DNA from: Claveliimonas bilis
GTDB taxonomy: Bacteria > Bacillota > Clostridia > Lachnospirales > Lachnospiraceae
NCBI RefSeq assembly: GCF_030296775.1
Contig: NZ_AP027742.1
Span: forward strand, 1,612,001 to 1,676,000
Length of the DNA stretch: 64,000 nt
Reading direction: 5' to 3'
In this document: in pieces, positions 8,939 to 16,710 of the stretch
Layout of the letters: each line of letters opens with the position of its first letter
How positions within the stretch are numbered: position 1 is the stretch's first letter
Notes under the pieces: model-generated
Databases searched by the model: none
What the model saw: the letters and a program-made list of their open reading frames with translations, nothing else
What the model was told of the DNA's origin: nothing
Translations under genes and position numbers: made by a program

Positions 8939-9421
8939 GTGGAAGGCTGTGAAGAAAAGGACCGAGGAGAAATACTGTCTGTAAACCAGAAGGATGAAAA
9001 AGTGGAAATCCTGCTTTCAAAAAGCGGCGAAACAGTCAGTCTTGATTTTTCTGAAATGGAGGAATCTGGCGGGGCGGATTTGAAAGAAGGAGATTATATC
9101 TATTACAGTACCTGGGGAAATACGCCGGAAAAACTGGATACTATAGAGAAAACTGCTCCATATACACTGAATTATGAGGTGGGGAGCGGGGAAATTGTAT
9201 CTATTGATACAGAAGAGATGATAATGACCGTGGAGCTTGACCGCGGAATGGAATTTTACGATGACAGTACAGCTGTCCTTGATTACAGCTGCAGTACCGG
9301 ATGGCTGAAAAACAACAAGGACTTTGAAGTAAATCCGGGAGAGAGTATTTACTATTCATTTTTTGACGGAAAACCGGAAGAAATCTATTGCATCGAACGT
9401 ATCGTTTCGGAAGAAGCGTAA
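8939..9421 (+). CDS. Hypothetical protein with two tandem beta-rich repeats, start uncertain
   Basis: The family is not recognised. The 160-residue frame contains two related units, residues 10-71 (GEILSV ... GDYIYYSTWGNTPEKLDTIE) and 84-155 (GEIVSI ... ESIYYSFFDGKPEEIYCIE), so it arose by internal duplication and is probably beta-rich. The GTG at 8939 overlaps the ribosome site GAAGGAGGT. The better-spaced GTG at 8949 is in another frame and reaches a stop after 11 codons, so a small frameshift in the A-rich 5' end or a decayed N-terminus is possible. It sits 12 bp after the beta-helix gene. Confidence 0.55.
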   Translation: MEGCEEKDRGEILSVNQKDEKVEILLSKSGETVSLDFSEMEESGGADLKEGDYIYYSTWGNTPEKLDTIEKTAPYTLNYEVGSGEIVSIDTEEMIMTVELDRGMEFYDDSTAVLDYSCSTGWLKNNKDFEVNPGESIYYSFFDGKPEEIYCIERIVSEEA

Positions 9422-9488
9422 ACAGACTGTTGCTTTGTGTGGATAAAATGTCAAAGACAGTAGAGTTTTGCGGAACAGAAAGGGCATG

Positions 9489-9517
9489 TTGCAAATAGTT
9501 CTGTAAATTGTTATTAT
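9489..9517 (+). promoter_or_regulatory. Probable vegetative promoter upstream of moaB/mog gene
   Basis: TTGCAA (9489-9494), a 17-bp spacer and TATTAT (9512-9517). The 180-bp gap holding it shows nothing else. Confidence 0.45.
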
Positions 9518-9601
9518 TATGAGTGGAATGAAATACCGTATCACGCATAACAAAGGACACAGGAGCTTAGGTACAGAAGAATAGATTGATGGAGGTACAA
9601 G

Positions 9602-10078
9602 ATGAGAGTTGCAATTATTACAGCAAATACAGCAATATACAGAGGAAAGGAAGAGGATGCAGCGGGAAAAGTGATCCAGAAGATCATTGAAAAGGAAGGA
9701 CATACCATTGTGTTCCAGAAAGCCCTTCCTTGCGACAGGCAGGTTTTGTCTACCGTCATGCAGAGAATGGCGGACGGACATTTAACAGACCTGATCCTGA
9801 CAACAGGAGGAGCAGGATGTAACGCGGGGGACTGCACGCCGGAGGCGACAATGGATGTAGTGGATCGTCCGGTCCTTGGCATCCCAGAGGCAATGAGAGC
9901 TTATACCATGAAGCTGACAAAGCGTTCCATGCTCAACAGAAGCGCGGCAGGGATCCGAGGAGATGTTATGATCGTGAATCTTCCCGGTAAAGCCGGCGCG
10001 GTTAAGCAGTGTCTGGAATATCTGCTTCCGGAAATTACGCATGCAGTTGAACTGATCCAGAAGACTCCGGAAGAGTAA
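9602..10078 (+). CDS. MoaB/Mog-family molybdopterin adenylyltransferase-like protein
   Basis: This 158-residue single-domain MoCF_biosynth protein carries LTTGGAGCNAGDCTPEAT, the molybdopterin-binding loop, and ends with the family motif NLPGKAGAVKQCLEYLLPEI. Family members adenylate molybdopterin. No other molybdenum-cofactor genes are in the window, so the pathway link rests on homology alone. The start has GGAGGTACAAG. Two similar loops occur in the window, here and in CinA at 22358. Confidence 0.85.
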   Translation: MRVAIITANTAIYRGKEEDAAGKVIQKIIEKEGHTIVFQKALPCDRQVLSTVMQRMADGHLTDLILTTGGAGCNAGDCTPEATMDVVDRPVLGIPEAMRAYTMKLTKRSMLNRSAAGIRGDVMIVNLPGKAGAVKQCLEYLLPEITHAVELIQKTPEE

Positions 10079-10132
10079 GAGATGAGAAAAGCCCAGGCAG
10101 GAATGGCAGAATAGATGTAGCAGGAGGGGAGT

Positions 10133-10879
10133 ATGCAGGATATGAAAATTACGTATATCGGACATAGCGGATTTGCAGTCAGATGGGATGGACATGCAGC
10201 TGTGTTTGACTATTTTCAGGGAGAAGTGCCCGAGTTTGAGAAAGACACGAAAATCTATGTTTTTGCCAGTCATGCACACTACGATCATTTTCAGCCGTGT
10301 ATTTTCGAATGGGCGTCAAAATATCCTGATATCACCTACATTTTATCCAGCGATATCAAATACAGGATTCCGGAAGAGATTTCAGCAGAGCAGGTGTATT
10401 ATATGAAACCGGGCCGGCGTCTGGAGTTGGAAGAGGATTGTCCGGTGGCAGTGCGTACTCTGAAATCAACAGATGAGGGAGTGGCATTTTTGATCCGGAT
10501 CGGCGAGAGAATTATCTATCATGCAGGTGACCTGAACTGGTGGCATTGGGAGGAGGAATCCCCAAGATACAATAAACTGATGATGCAGAGCTATCAAAGA
10601 GAGATTGAAAAGCTGGAGGGGCGTCATATTGATGTGGCTTTCGTTCCGGCAGATCCAAGACAGGGAGAACAGTATTATTGGGGACTTGACTGGTTTATGA
10701 AACATACGGATACAGCCAATGTATTTCCTATGCATAACGGGCAGGAACATGAGGTTTATGAAAGGCTGATGGTACAGCCGGAAACGGAAAGCTACCGGGA
10801 ACACATTATGCATATTACCGGGAAAAACCAGATATTTGAAGTGGCGTTCCCGGAAAATGGGACTGCCCGGACAGAATAG
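10133..10879 (+). CDS. MBL-fold metallo-hydrolase
   Basis: A 248-residue metallo-beta-lactamase-fold protein of the UlaG-like type. Metal ligands are seen in FASHAHYDHF (HxHxDH) and IIYHAGDLNWWHW, with a late histidine in VFPMHNGQEHE. The ATG at 10133 follows AGGAGGGGAGT; an ATG three codons later is also possible. The substrate is unknown. It lies in a same-strand run with moaB-like and rnhA genes, with no clear functional link. Confidence 0.85.
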   Translation: MQDMKITYIGHSGFAVRWDGHAAVFDYFQGEVPEFEKDTKIYVFASHAHYDHFQPCIFEWASKYPDITYILSSDIKYRIPEEISAEQVYYMKPGRRLELEEDCPVAVRTLKSTDEGVAFLIRIGERIIYHAGDLNWWHWEEESPRYNKLMMQSYQREIEKLEGRHIDVAFVPADPRQGEQYYWGLDWFMKHTDTANVFPMHNGQEHEVYERLMVQPETESYREHIMHITGKNQIFEVAFPENGTARTE

Positions 10880-10891
10880 GAGTGGCATAAC

Positions 10892-11371
10892 ATGCAGGTA
10901 AAGATATATACAGATGGAGCGGCCAGAGGGAATCCGGACGGGCCGGGAGGCTACGGGGCAGTCCTGGAATATGTAGATACGAAGGGACAGCTTCATACAA
11001 AGGAACTTTCCCAAGGATATAAGAAAACGACAAATAACCGGATGGAACTGATGGCAGTGATTGCAGCGCTGGAAGCACTGAACCGGCCCTGCAGCATTGA
11101 GCTTTACTCAGACTCCAAATATGTGGTGGATGCTTTCAATCAGAACTGGATCGGCGGATGGCTGAAAAAAGGCTGGAAAAGGGGAAAGAATGAGCCGGTA
11201 AAAAATGTGGATCTCTGGAAGCGGCTCCTGAAGGCAAAAGAACCTCATCAGGTACAGTTTATCTGGGTAAAAGGACATGACGGACATCCGCAGAATGAAA
11301 GGTGCGATACTTTGGCCACATCGGCAGCAGATGGAGACAATCTGATCGAAGATACCGGGCTTGAAGTATAA
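10892..11371 (+). CDS. rnhA: Ribonuclease HI
   Basis: It degrades the RNA strand of RNA-DNA hybrids. The 159 residues contain all four acidic catalytic positions: [30 protein letters not shown] and ERCDTLA. Length is normal for bacterial RNase HI. The start follows AGGAGTGGCATAAC, 12 bp after the metallo-hydrolase. The strong rnpB promoter follows its stop. Confidence 0.95.
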   Translation: MQVKIYTDGAARGNPDGPGGYGAVLEYVDTKGQLHTKELSQGYKKTTNNRMELMAVIAALEALNRPCSIELYSDSKYVVDAFNQNWIGGWLKKGWKRGKNEPVKNVDLWKRLLKAKEPHQVQFIWVKGHDGHPQNERCDTLATSAADGDNLIEDTGLEV

Positions 11372-11379
11372 GATTTGGC

Positions 11380-11408
11380 TTTACAGAAATTTTATTATGT
11401 GATAAAAT
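11380..11408 (+). promoter_or_regulatory. rnpB promoter
   Basis: TTTACA (11380-11385), a 17-bp spacer and TAAAAT (11403-11408). The predicted start is 10-15 bases before the first paired base of the RNase P RNA. Confidence 0.7.
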
Positions 11409-11423
11409 CGAAAATCGTGGAAG

Positions 11424-11773
11424 TCAAGTATAACAGGTAATCGCGGCTGCAATCGCCGAAAGGCGGCAGGTGAGGAAAGTCCGGGCTTCACAGGGCAGGA
11501 TGCCGGATAACGTCCGGTGGAGGCGACTCCAAGGCCAGTGCAACAGAAATGTACCGCCGGGAAGATTTCCCGGTAAGGGTGGAAGGGCAGTGTAAGAGAC
11601 TACCGCCCTCCTGGTAACAGGAGGGGCACATGTAAACCCCATCCGAAGCAAGACCGAATATAGACAATGCGGCGGCCCGTCGCGTCTTAGGTAGGTCGCT
11701 TGAGCCTGCCGGCAACGGCAGGCCTAGATAGATGATTACCCAACGACATAACCCGGCTTATCGTTATGCTTGA
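11424..11773 (+). ncRNA. rnpB: RNase P RNA (class A)
   Basis: This is the catalytic RNA that trims tRNA 5' leaders. The 5' core GAGGAAAGTCCGGGCT (near 11473) and the 3' core ACATAACCCGGCTTAT are both present. TCAAGTATAAC (11424-11434) pairs with GTTATGCTTGA (11763-11773) to form helix P1, which sets the ends. The extra helix CTGCCGGCAACGGCAG near 11706-11721 suits the ancestral A type. It is followed four bases later by the second 45-nt palindrome. Confidence 0.95.
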
Positions 11774-11777
11774 TTTT

Positions 11778-11822
11778 CAATTTGGGACGTAACAAAGTTA
11801 AACTTTGTTACGTCCCAAATTG
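11778..11822. repeat. 45-nt palindromic repeat, copy 2
   Basis: A perfect 22+1+22 inverted repeat, sharing the outer 16 nt of each arm with copy 1 at 2472. The inner six positions (AAAGTT/AACTTT) differ from copy 1 (ACTTTT/AAAAGT) but remain fully paired. The tag GGTGGGTAAAAATG follows at 11831-11844 after the same 8-base gap. It sits directly on the 3' end of rnpB. Confidence 0.85.
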
Positions 11823-11879
11823 ACATTAGTGGTGGGTAAAAATGCAAAAGGCCCCGGGTAAAATTGGAGGAACAAGTCT

Positions 11880-12422
11880 ATGAAGAATATTGTTGTGATT
11901 ACGGGAAGCCCGAGAAAGGGCGGAAATAGCGATAAAATGGCAAATGCTTTTATCAAGGGGGCGGCAAGCCAGGGACACAAACTGGCTAAGATTGCAGCGG
12001 CTGATATGAATATCCATGGCTGCCATGCGTGCGATGCCTGTTATTCAACAGAAAAGCCCTGTATTTTCCATGATGATTTTAATCAGATTGCGGGGGCGAT
12101 CCTGGAAGCGGATGTGATTGTTCTTGCTACGCCTATGTACTGGTTTTCTTTTTCCGCGCAGATAAAAGCCCTGATTGACAGATGGTATTCTCTGAATCGG
12201 AGCCAGGAAGGATTAAAAGGCAGAAAGGAATGTGTTCTTCTGGCCTGCGGAGCAGATGACAGAGAACATTTTGAAGGGTTGGAGAGGACATATGAAATCA
12301 TGGCGGAATATCTGCAGTGGAAGGACGCGGGAAGAGTGATCGCACCAGGCGTCAGTGCAGTGGGAGATATTGAAAACACCGATGCTCTGGAAATGGCGGA
12401 AGCGCTTGGCAGAAAGATTTGA
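11880..12422 (+). CDS. Flavodoxin-like iron-sulfur flavoprotein
   Basis: A 180-residue NAD(P)H-dependent FMN-reductase/flavodoxin-fold protein. It has the FMN phosphate loop ITGSPRKGGNSD, then GCHACDACYSTEKPC, a C-x2-C-x2-C-x6-C set like the compact [4Fe-4S] motif of archaeal and clostridial Isf proteins. LATPMYWFSFSAQIK is the second flavin loop. It is likely a cytoplasmic electron carrier or reductase in redox homeostasis. The start has TTGGAGGAACAAGTCT. A paralog with a similar cysteine set is at 42104. Confidence 0.88.
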   Translation: MKNIVVITGSPRKGGNSDKMANAFIKGAASQGHKLAKIAAADMNIHGCHACDACYSTEKPCIFHDDFNQIAGAILEADVIVLATPMYWFSFSAQIKALIDRWYSLNRSQEGLKGRKECVLLACGADDREHFEGLERTYEIMAEYLQWKDAGRVIAPGVSAVGDIENTDALEMAEALGRKI

Positions 12423-12461
12423 AATGGCTATGCCAAAGATGCAGAAAAATAGGTGAGAAAT

Positions 12462-12495
12462 AAAAAAGCGGTCGGAAATTTCCGGCCGCTTTTTT
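12462..12495. terminator. Bidirectional rho-independent terminator
   Basis: AAAAAAGCGG at the left and CCGCTTTTTT at the right form a stem over a short loop. It lies between the convergent flavodoxin and pyrI genes and has T-runs in both directions. Confidence 0.85.
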
Positions 12496-12551
12496 AATCC
12501 AGTCTGCACATCTGACAGGACTGGCAGTATATACAGTTTTCAATTTAACTT

Positions 12552-13007
12552 TTATCCGCGGTGCCGGGAACGTCCCTCGTATTTTTCTTCGCAGTACATG
12601 CAGCGGTAAATCTCCTTTTCAGGGTCTGTCAGAACAAATACATGATCCAGCTCCTGTTCAATAGAAGTAATACAGCGGGGATTCTTGCAGCGGATTACAT
12701 TTGTGATCTTTTTCGGCAGGTGAAGCCGCTTTTTCTCTACAATTTCTTCGTCTTTAATAATGTTGATGGTAATATTGTGATCGATGAAACCGAGAATATC
12801 AAGGTCAATAAAGTCGATGGGACATTCAATTTTAATGATATCTTTTTTTCCCTTTTTACTGCTTTTGGCATTCTTAATGATAGCTACACAGCAATCCAGC
12901 TGATCCAGATGAAGATATTTATAAATTTCCATACTCCGTCCGGCCTGAATGTGATCCAGCACAAAACCTTCCGAAATCCGTCCTACATTTAAAGTATTTT
13001 TTACCAT
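12552..13007 (-). CDS. pyrI: Aspartate carbamoyltransferase regulatory subunit
   Basis: The 151-residue nucleotide-binding regulatory chain starts MVKNTLNVGRISEGFVLDHI. It ends with the zinc domain cysteines CKNPRC and CMYC, spaced C-x4-C ... C-x2-C as in the enteric protein. It binds CTP/ATP and tunes PyrB. Its start lies 10 bp after the pyrB stop with site AGGAGGAAAAAC, so the two are co-transcribed. The transcript ends at the terminator near 12480. Confidence 0.95.
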   Translation of the reverse strand: MVKNTLNVGRISEGFVLDHIQAGRSMEIYKYLHLDQLDCCVAIIKNAKSSKKGKKDIIKIECPIDFIDLDILGFIDHNITINIIKDEEIVEKKRLHLPKKITNVIRCKNPRCITSIEQELDHVFVLTDPEKEIYRCMYCEEKYEGRSRHRG

Positions 13008-13017
13008 GTTTTTCCTC

Positions 13018-13935
13018 CTATACTTCTATTTCCAGCAGAGTCAATATAAGAGCCATACGAACATAGACGCCGTACTGCATCTGTTTGAAATAAGCGGCCC
13101 TTGGATCCTTGTCCACTTCTGTGGAAATCTCGTTTACTCTGGGAAGCGGATGAAGAACATACATATCTTCGGGGGCAAGTTTCATTTTTGCAGCATCCAG
13201 GATATAGAAATCCTTCATGCGCACATAGTCTTCTTCATTGAAGAAACGTTCCTTCTGTACGCGGGTCATATACAGAAGGTCCAGTTTTGGAAGGGCGTCC
13301 TCCAGGCGTACTACCTCTTCATAAGGAACTTCGTTTTTATCCAGAACATCATGGCGGATATATCCGGGAAGTCTCAATTCTTCCGGCGAGATTAAAATAA
13401 AACGGATGCCCGGATAACGAACAAGAGCGTGAATAAGGGAATGTACGGTACGGCCGAATTTCAAGTCGCCGCACAGACCAATTGTCATATTGTCAAGGTG
13501 CCCTTTCAGGGAACGGATTGTCATAAGATCTGTCAATGTCTGAGTCGGATGCTGATGCCCTCCGTCTCCGGCATTAATAACAGGGATGGAAGAGTGCTGG
13601 CATGCAACCATGGGAGCGCCCTCCTTCGGATGACGCATGGCACAAATGTCAGCGTAACAGGAAATGGTACGGATTGTGTCAGATACACTTTCACCTTTTG
13701 CAGCAGAACTGGAATCAGCGGAAGAAAATCCCATGATACTTCCTCCCAGATTCAGCATGGCAGCTTCGTGGCTCAATCTTGTCCGAGTACTCGGCTCATA
13801 GAATAAAGTAGCCAGCTTCTTTCCTGCACAGGCATGTGCATATTTCTGGGGATTTGCTTCAATATCAGAAGCAAGATCCAGAAGCTGCTCCAGCTCTTCC
13901 ACGGAAAAATCCAGTGGACTCATTAAATGTCTCAT
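13018..13935 (-). CDS. pyrB: Aspartate carbamoyltransferase catalytic subunit
   Basis: It makes carbamoyl-aspartate, the committed pyrimidine step. The 305 residues include the carbamoyl-phosphate loop [13 protein letters not shown] and the aspartate-binding HPTQTLTDL and LHPLPR regions. The start at 13935 ([10 protein letters not shown]) has AAGGAGGTATTT; a 23-codon upstream extension is rejected. It is followed by pyrI, and the presence of both subunits implies allosteric control. It is divergent from pheA. Confidence 0.95.
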   Translation of the reverse strand: MRHLMSPLDFSVEELEQLLDLASDIEANPQKYAHACAGKKLATLFYEPSTRTRLSHEAAMLNLGGSIMGFSSADSSSAAKGESVSDTIRTISCYADICAMRHPKEGAPMVACQHSSIPVINAGDGGHQHPTQTLTDLMTIRSLKGHLDNMTIGLCGDLKFGRTVHSLIHALVRYPGIRFILISPEELRLPGYIRHDVLDKNEVPYEEVVRLEDALPKLDLLYMTRVQKERFFNEEDYVRMKDFYILDAAKMKLAPEDMYVLHPLPRVNEISTEVDKDPRAAYFKQMQYGVYVRMALILTLLEIEV

Positions 13936-14007
13936 AAATACCTCCTTGATATATATCATCCATTTCCCGAAAATGATCGAAAGAAATGGAAATCTGCTTT
14001 TCATACA

Positions 14008-14036
14008 TCATATAATAAATGAAGAAGTTTTTCAAT
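14008..14036 (-). promoter_or_regulatory. pyrB promoter
   Basis: Read on the minus strand: TTGAAA (14036-14031), 17-bp spacer, TATGAT (14013-14008). The remaining leader of about 65 bases shows no clear PyrR or reiterative-transcription site. Confidence 0.55.
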
Positions 14037-14061
14037 GTCTGCCGTGGATTTTGCCGAGGGT

Positions 14062-14077
14062 TTGTATTATAATACAA
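14062..14077. promoter_or_regulatory. Perfect palindrome with overlapping -10 boxes, pheA control region
   Basis: TTGTATTATAATACAA is a perfect 16-bp palindrome holding TATAAT on each strand (plus strand 14068-14073). It lies 30 bases before the pheA start and probably supplies its -10 element. The plus-strand -35 (TGGATT) is weak, so activation or an operator role is possible. Confidence 0.4.
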
Positions 14078-14106
14078 TTTAGTATGTGAAAAAGGAGATT
14101 GTGAAA

Positions 14107-15237
14107 ATGCAGCAGTTGGAAGAATTGAGAGAGGATCTGGCCGGAATCGACAGCCAGATTGCGGAACTGTATAAAAAGAGAGTAGCGGTCTGTGAGAAGA
14201 TCGGAGATATAAAAATTGACGCCGGACAGAAAGTATTTGATAAAAAAAGAGAAAAAGAGCAGTTGAGCAGGATTACAAAAGGGATTGATGATGAATTTAT
14301 GAAGCTTGGGCTGACTGAGCTTTTTGAGCAGCTGATGTCCCAGAGTCGGAAGATGCAGTATCAGATGCTGACAAAAAAAGGTGCCCTTGGGCGTCTTCCT
14401 TTTATTGGAGTAGACAAACTGGACTGGGAACAGTCAAGGATCGTTTTCCAGGGGACAGACGGAGCTTATTCCCAGGCTGCTATGCATGCCTATTTTGGAA
14501 AGAATGTCAATAGCTTTCATGTGCAGACTTTCAGGGATGCAATGGAAGCAATCGAAGAGGGGTCGGCTGATTTTGCGGTTCTGCCCATCGAGAATTCCTC
14601 CGCCGGAGTGGTAAGTGAGACTTACGATCTTCTGGTTGAATTTGAAAATTATATTGTAGGGGAAATCGTCCTGCCTATTGAACATGCCCTGGCCGGGGTA
14701 GAGGGGACAACACTGGAAACGATCCAGCGTGTGTATTCTCATCCACAGGCATTGATGCAAAGCGCAAAATATCTGGACGAGCAGAGAGGATGGCAGCAGA
14801 TTGGTGTGGCCAATACAGCTGTTGCAGCGAAAAAGATCCTAAATGAAAATGATGTGACCCAGGCTGCTATCTGCAGCGAACATGCGGCGGAAATTTACGG
14901 GCTGAAAATACTGGACCGCAAAATCAATTATAATGATAACAATTCTACCCGGTTCATTATTGTGACGAACCAGAAGATTTTTCTGAAAGATGCCAAAAAG
15001 ATCAGCATTTGCTTTGAAGTAGACCATTCCAGCGGTTCCCTTTACCACCTGCTGGCCCATTTTACTTACAATAACCTGAATATGACAAAGATAGAATCCC
15101 GCCCGGTAGAGGGGAGAACATGGGAGTACCGCTTCTTCGTGGATTTTGACGGGAACATGGGAGAAGGGGCTGTGAAAAACGCTATCCGGGGACTCAGAGA
15201 AGAATCAAGAACTTTGAAAATTCTAGGAAACTATTGA
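14107..15237 (+). CDS. pheA: Bifunctional chorismate mutase/prephenate dehydratase (P-protein)
   Basis: It converts chorismate to prephenate and then phenylpyruvate for phenylalanine synthesis. The first 85 or so residues are an AroQ mutase (LREDLAGIDSQIAELYKKR). The dehydratase follows (FQGTDGAYSQAA; STRF in NDNNSTRFIIV). A C-terminal ACT domain has KIESRPVEGRTWEYRFFVD, the phenylalanine-sensing ESRP motif. The ATG at 14107 has the best spacing from AAAGGAGA; GTGs at 14101 and 14086 are in frame but worse placed. Feedback inhibition by phenylalanine is expected from the intact ACT domain. Confidence 0.93.
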   Translation: MQQLEELREDLAGIDSQIAELYKKRVAVCEKIGDIKIDAGQKVFDKKREKEQLSRITKGIDDEFMKLGLTELFEQLMSQSRKMQYQMLTKKGALGRLPFIGVDKLDWEQSRIVFQGTDGAYSQAAMHAYFGKNVNSFHVQTFRDAMEAIEEGSADFAVLPIENSSAGVVSETYDLLVEFENYIVGEIVLPIEHALAGVEGTTLETIQRVYSHPQALMQSAKYLDEQRGWQQIGVANTAVAAKKILNENDVTQAAICSEHAAEIYGLKILDRKINYNDNNSTRFIIVTNQKIFLKDAKKISICFEVDHSSGSLYHLLAHFTYNNLNMTKIESRPVEGRTWEYRFFVDFDGNMGEGAVKNAIRGLREESRTLKILGNY

Positions 15238-15302
15238 TTCCAGCCGCGATGCCAATGACTGGACAGTGCAGTGCCGATAGAAAAGGCAGAAAGGAAGAAA
15301 AA

Positions 15303-16601
15303 ATGAGGATACATGAGCTGATCATCTATAAAAATCTGGAGCAGGAACAGATTTTAAATGATATGACGTTTCTGATGGAAAATTACGACAATGAGTACTA
15401 CAACAAAGAGGACTTGAAAAGTCTTCTCTTTGAGTGTACAGGCAGCATACTGGAGCTGTGCGTGGATCATGGGTTTGAGGGGAATCTCTGGCATGATTAC
15501 CTGACATTTCTCCTGGCCAATGATGAGAATGCCTACAGCACCTCCTGTGAGATTGTGGGGGAGACAGCAGGAAGCATCAACAAGGTGGCCCGCCATGATT
15601 TCGCTATCTTCAAGGAACTGTTCGACTACGATTTCACAGCGATGGAGGCAGACCTTGGCGTGGACTGCGTTTCCATGATACTGGATTACACAGGGTCAGG
15701 AACCCACGGCAGTGTGTTCAACAGCCGTATCCGAGATCGAATCTGTGCTCTGGCGAAAAGCCTGGGACAGACAAAGGATGCGGAGGAGTTCAAGGCTTCC
15801 GTGACCCAGTTCTACAAGGAGTTCGGTGTAGGTAAGCTGGGGCTTCACAAGGCATTCCGGGTGGTCCACGACGAGGAAGGAGTCCATATTGCGCCTATCA
15901 CAAAGATTGCCCATGTACAGCTTGACGAGCTGGTGGGATACGAGAGCGCCAAGAAAAAACTCGTCGACAATACAGAGGCATTTGTGAAGGGACGCCGGGC
16001 CAATAACTGTCTCCTCTTCGGAGACGCAGGAACCGGAAAATCCTCCTCTATCAAGGCCATATTAAATAAATATTACGACCAGGGGCTGCGGATGATCGAG
16101 GTATACAAGCACCAGTTCCAGGATCTCAATGACGTTATCGCCCAGATCAAGAATAGAAATTACAAATTTATCATCTATATGGATGATCTTTCTTTTGAAG
16201 AGTTTGAGATAGAGTACAAATATCTGAAGGCGGTCATTGAGGGGGGACTGGAGAGAAAGCCGGACAACGTGCTGATCTATGCCACCTCCAACCGGCGCCA
16301 TTTGATCCGGGAGAGCTTCCGGGACAAGGAAGAGAGAGATGAAGAGCTGCACACAAACGACACGGTGCAGGAGAAACTTTCCCTGGTGGCCAGGTTCGGC
16401 GTCACCATCTATTTTGGAAAACCGGCCAAGAAGGAATTTCAGGAGATTGTGCGTCAGTTAGCAAAGAGAAATGGCATAGAGATGGATGAAGAGCAGCTCC
16501 TTCTGGAAGCAAATCGCTGGGAGTTGAACCACGGCGGCATGTCCGGGCGGACAGCCCAGCAGTTTATCGACTATCTGCTGGGGATGGAAACGCAGCCCTG
16601 A
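15303..16601 (+). CDS. DUF815-family AAA+ ATPase
   Basis: A 432-residue ATP-binding protein. The N-terminal half has no clear enzyme motif. The C-terminal half has Walker A GDAGTGKSSS, Walker B FIIYMDDLSFE and the sensor-like IYATSNRRHL, typical of the widely conserved DUF815 family, whose role is not established. The start at 15303 follows AAAGGAAGAAAAA; an upstream in-frame TTG at 15234 overlaps the pheA stop and is unlikely. It is followed by a terminator hairpin shared with rqcH. Confidence 0.85.
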   Translation: MRIHELIIYKNLEQEQILNDMTFLMENYDNEYYNKEDLKSLLFECTGSILELCVDHGFEGNLWHDYLTFLLANDENAYSTSCEIVGETAGSINKVARHDFAIFKELFDYDFTAMEADLGVDCVSMILDYTGSGTHGSVFNSRIRDRICALAKSLGQTKDAEEFKASVTQFYKEFGVGKLGLHKAFRVVHDEEGVHIAPITKIAHVQLDELVGYESAKKKLVDNTEAFVKGRRANNCLLFGDAGTGKSSSIKAILNKYYDQGLRMIEVYKHQFQDLNDVIAQIKNRNYKFIIYMDDLSFEEFEIEYKYLKAVIEGGLERKPDNVLIYATSNRRHLIRESFRDKEERDEELHTNDTVQEKLSLVARFGVTIYFGKPAKKEFQEIVRQLAKRNGIEMDEEQLLLEANRWELNHGGMSGRTAQQFIDYLLGMETQP

Positions 16602-16650
16602 TGATCTGACCACAGGTCTCGCTTTGTGGGAGGGATGATTGATGAAAAAC

Positions 16651-16702
16651 AAAGGAGGAAATCCCGCATGCCATTTATGGCTTCGAGGTTTCCTCCTTTT
16701 TC
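16651..16702. terminator. Rho-independent terminator between convergent genes
   Basis: AAAGGAGGAAATC pairs with GGTTTCCTCCTTT across a loop of roughly 20 bases and is followed by TTTTTC on the plus strand. It separates the DUF815 gene from rqcH. Confidence 0.65.
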
Positions 16703-16710
16703 GGAACGCT

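Noticed and set aside
11424-11715. Open frames antisense to the RNase P RNA
   Set aside because: They come from the GC-rich structured RNA; the RNA gene is certain and no ribosome sites support proteins.
13936-14004. Extended PyrB N-terminus of 23 residues
   Set aside because: The extension has no family similarity and covers the promoter-proximal leader; the internal start has a perfect ribosome site.
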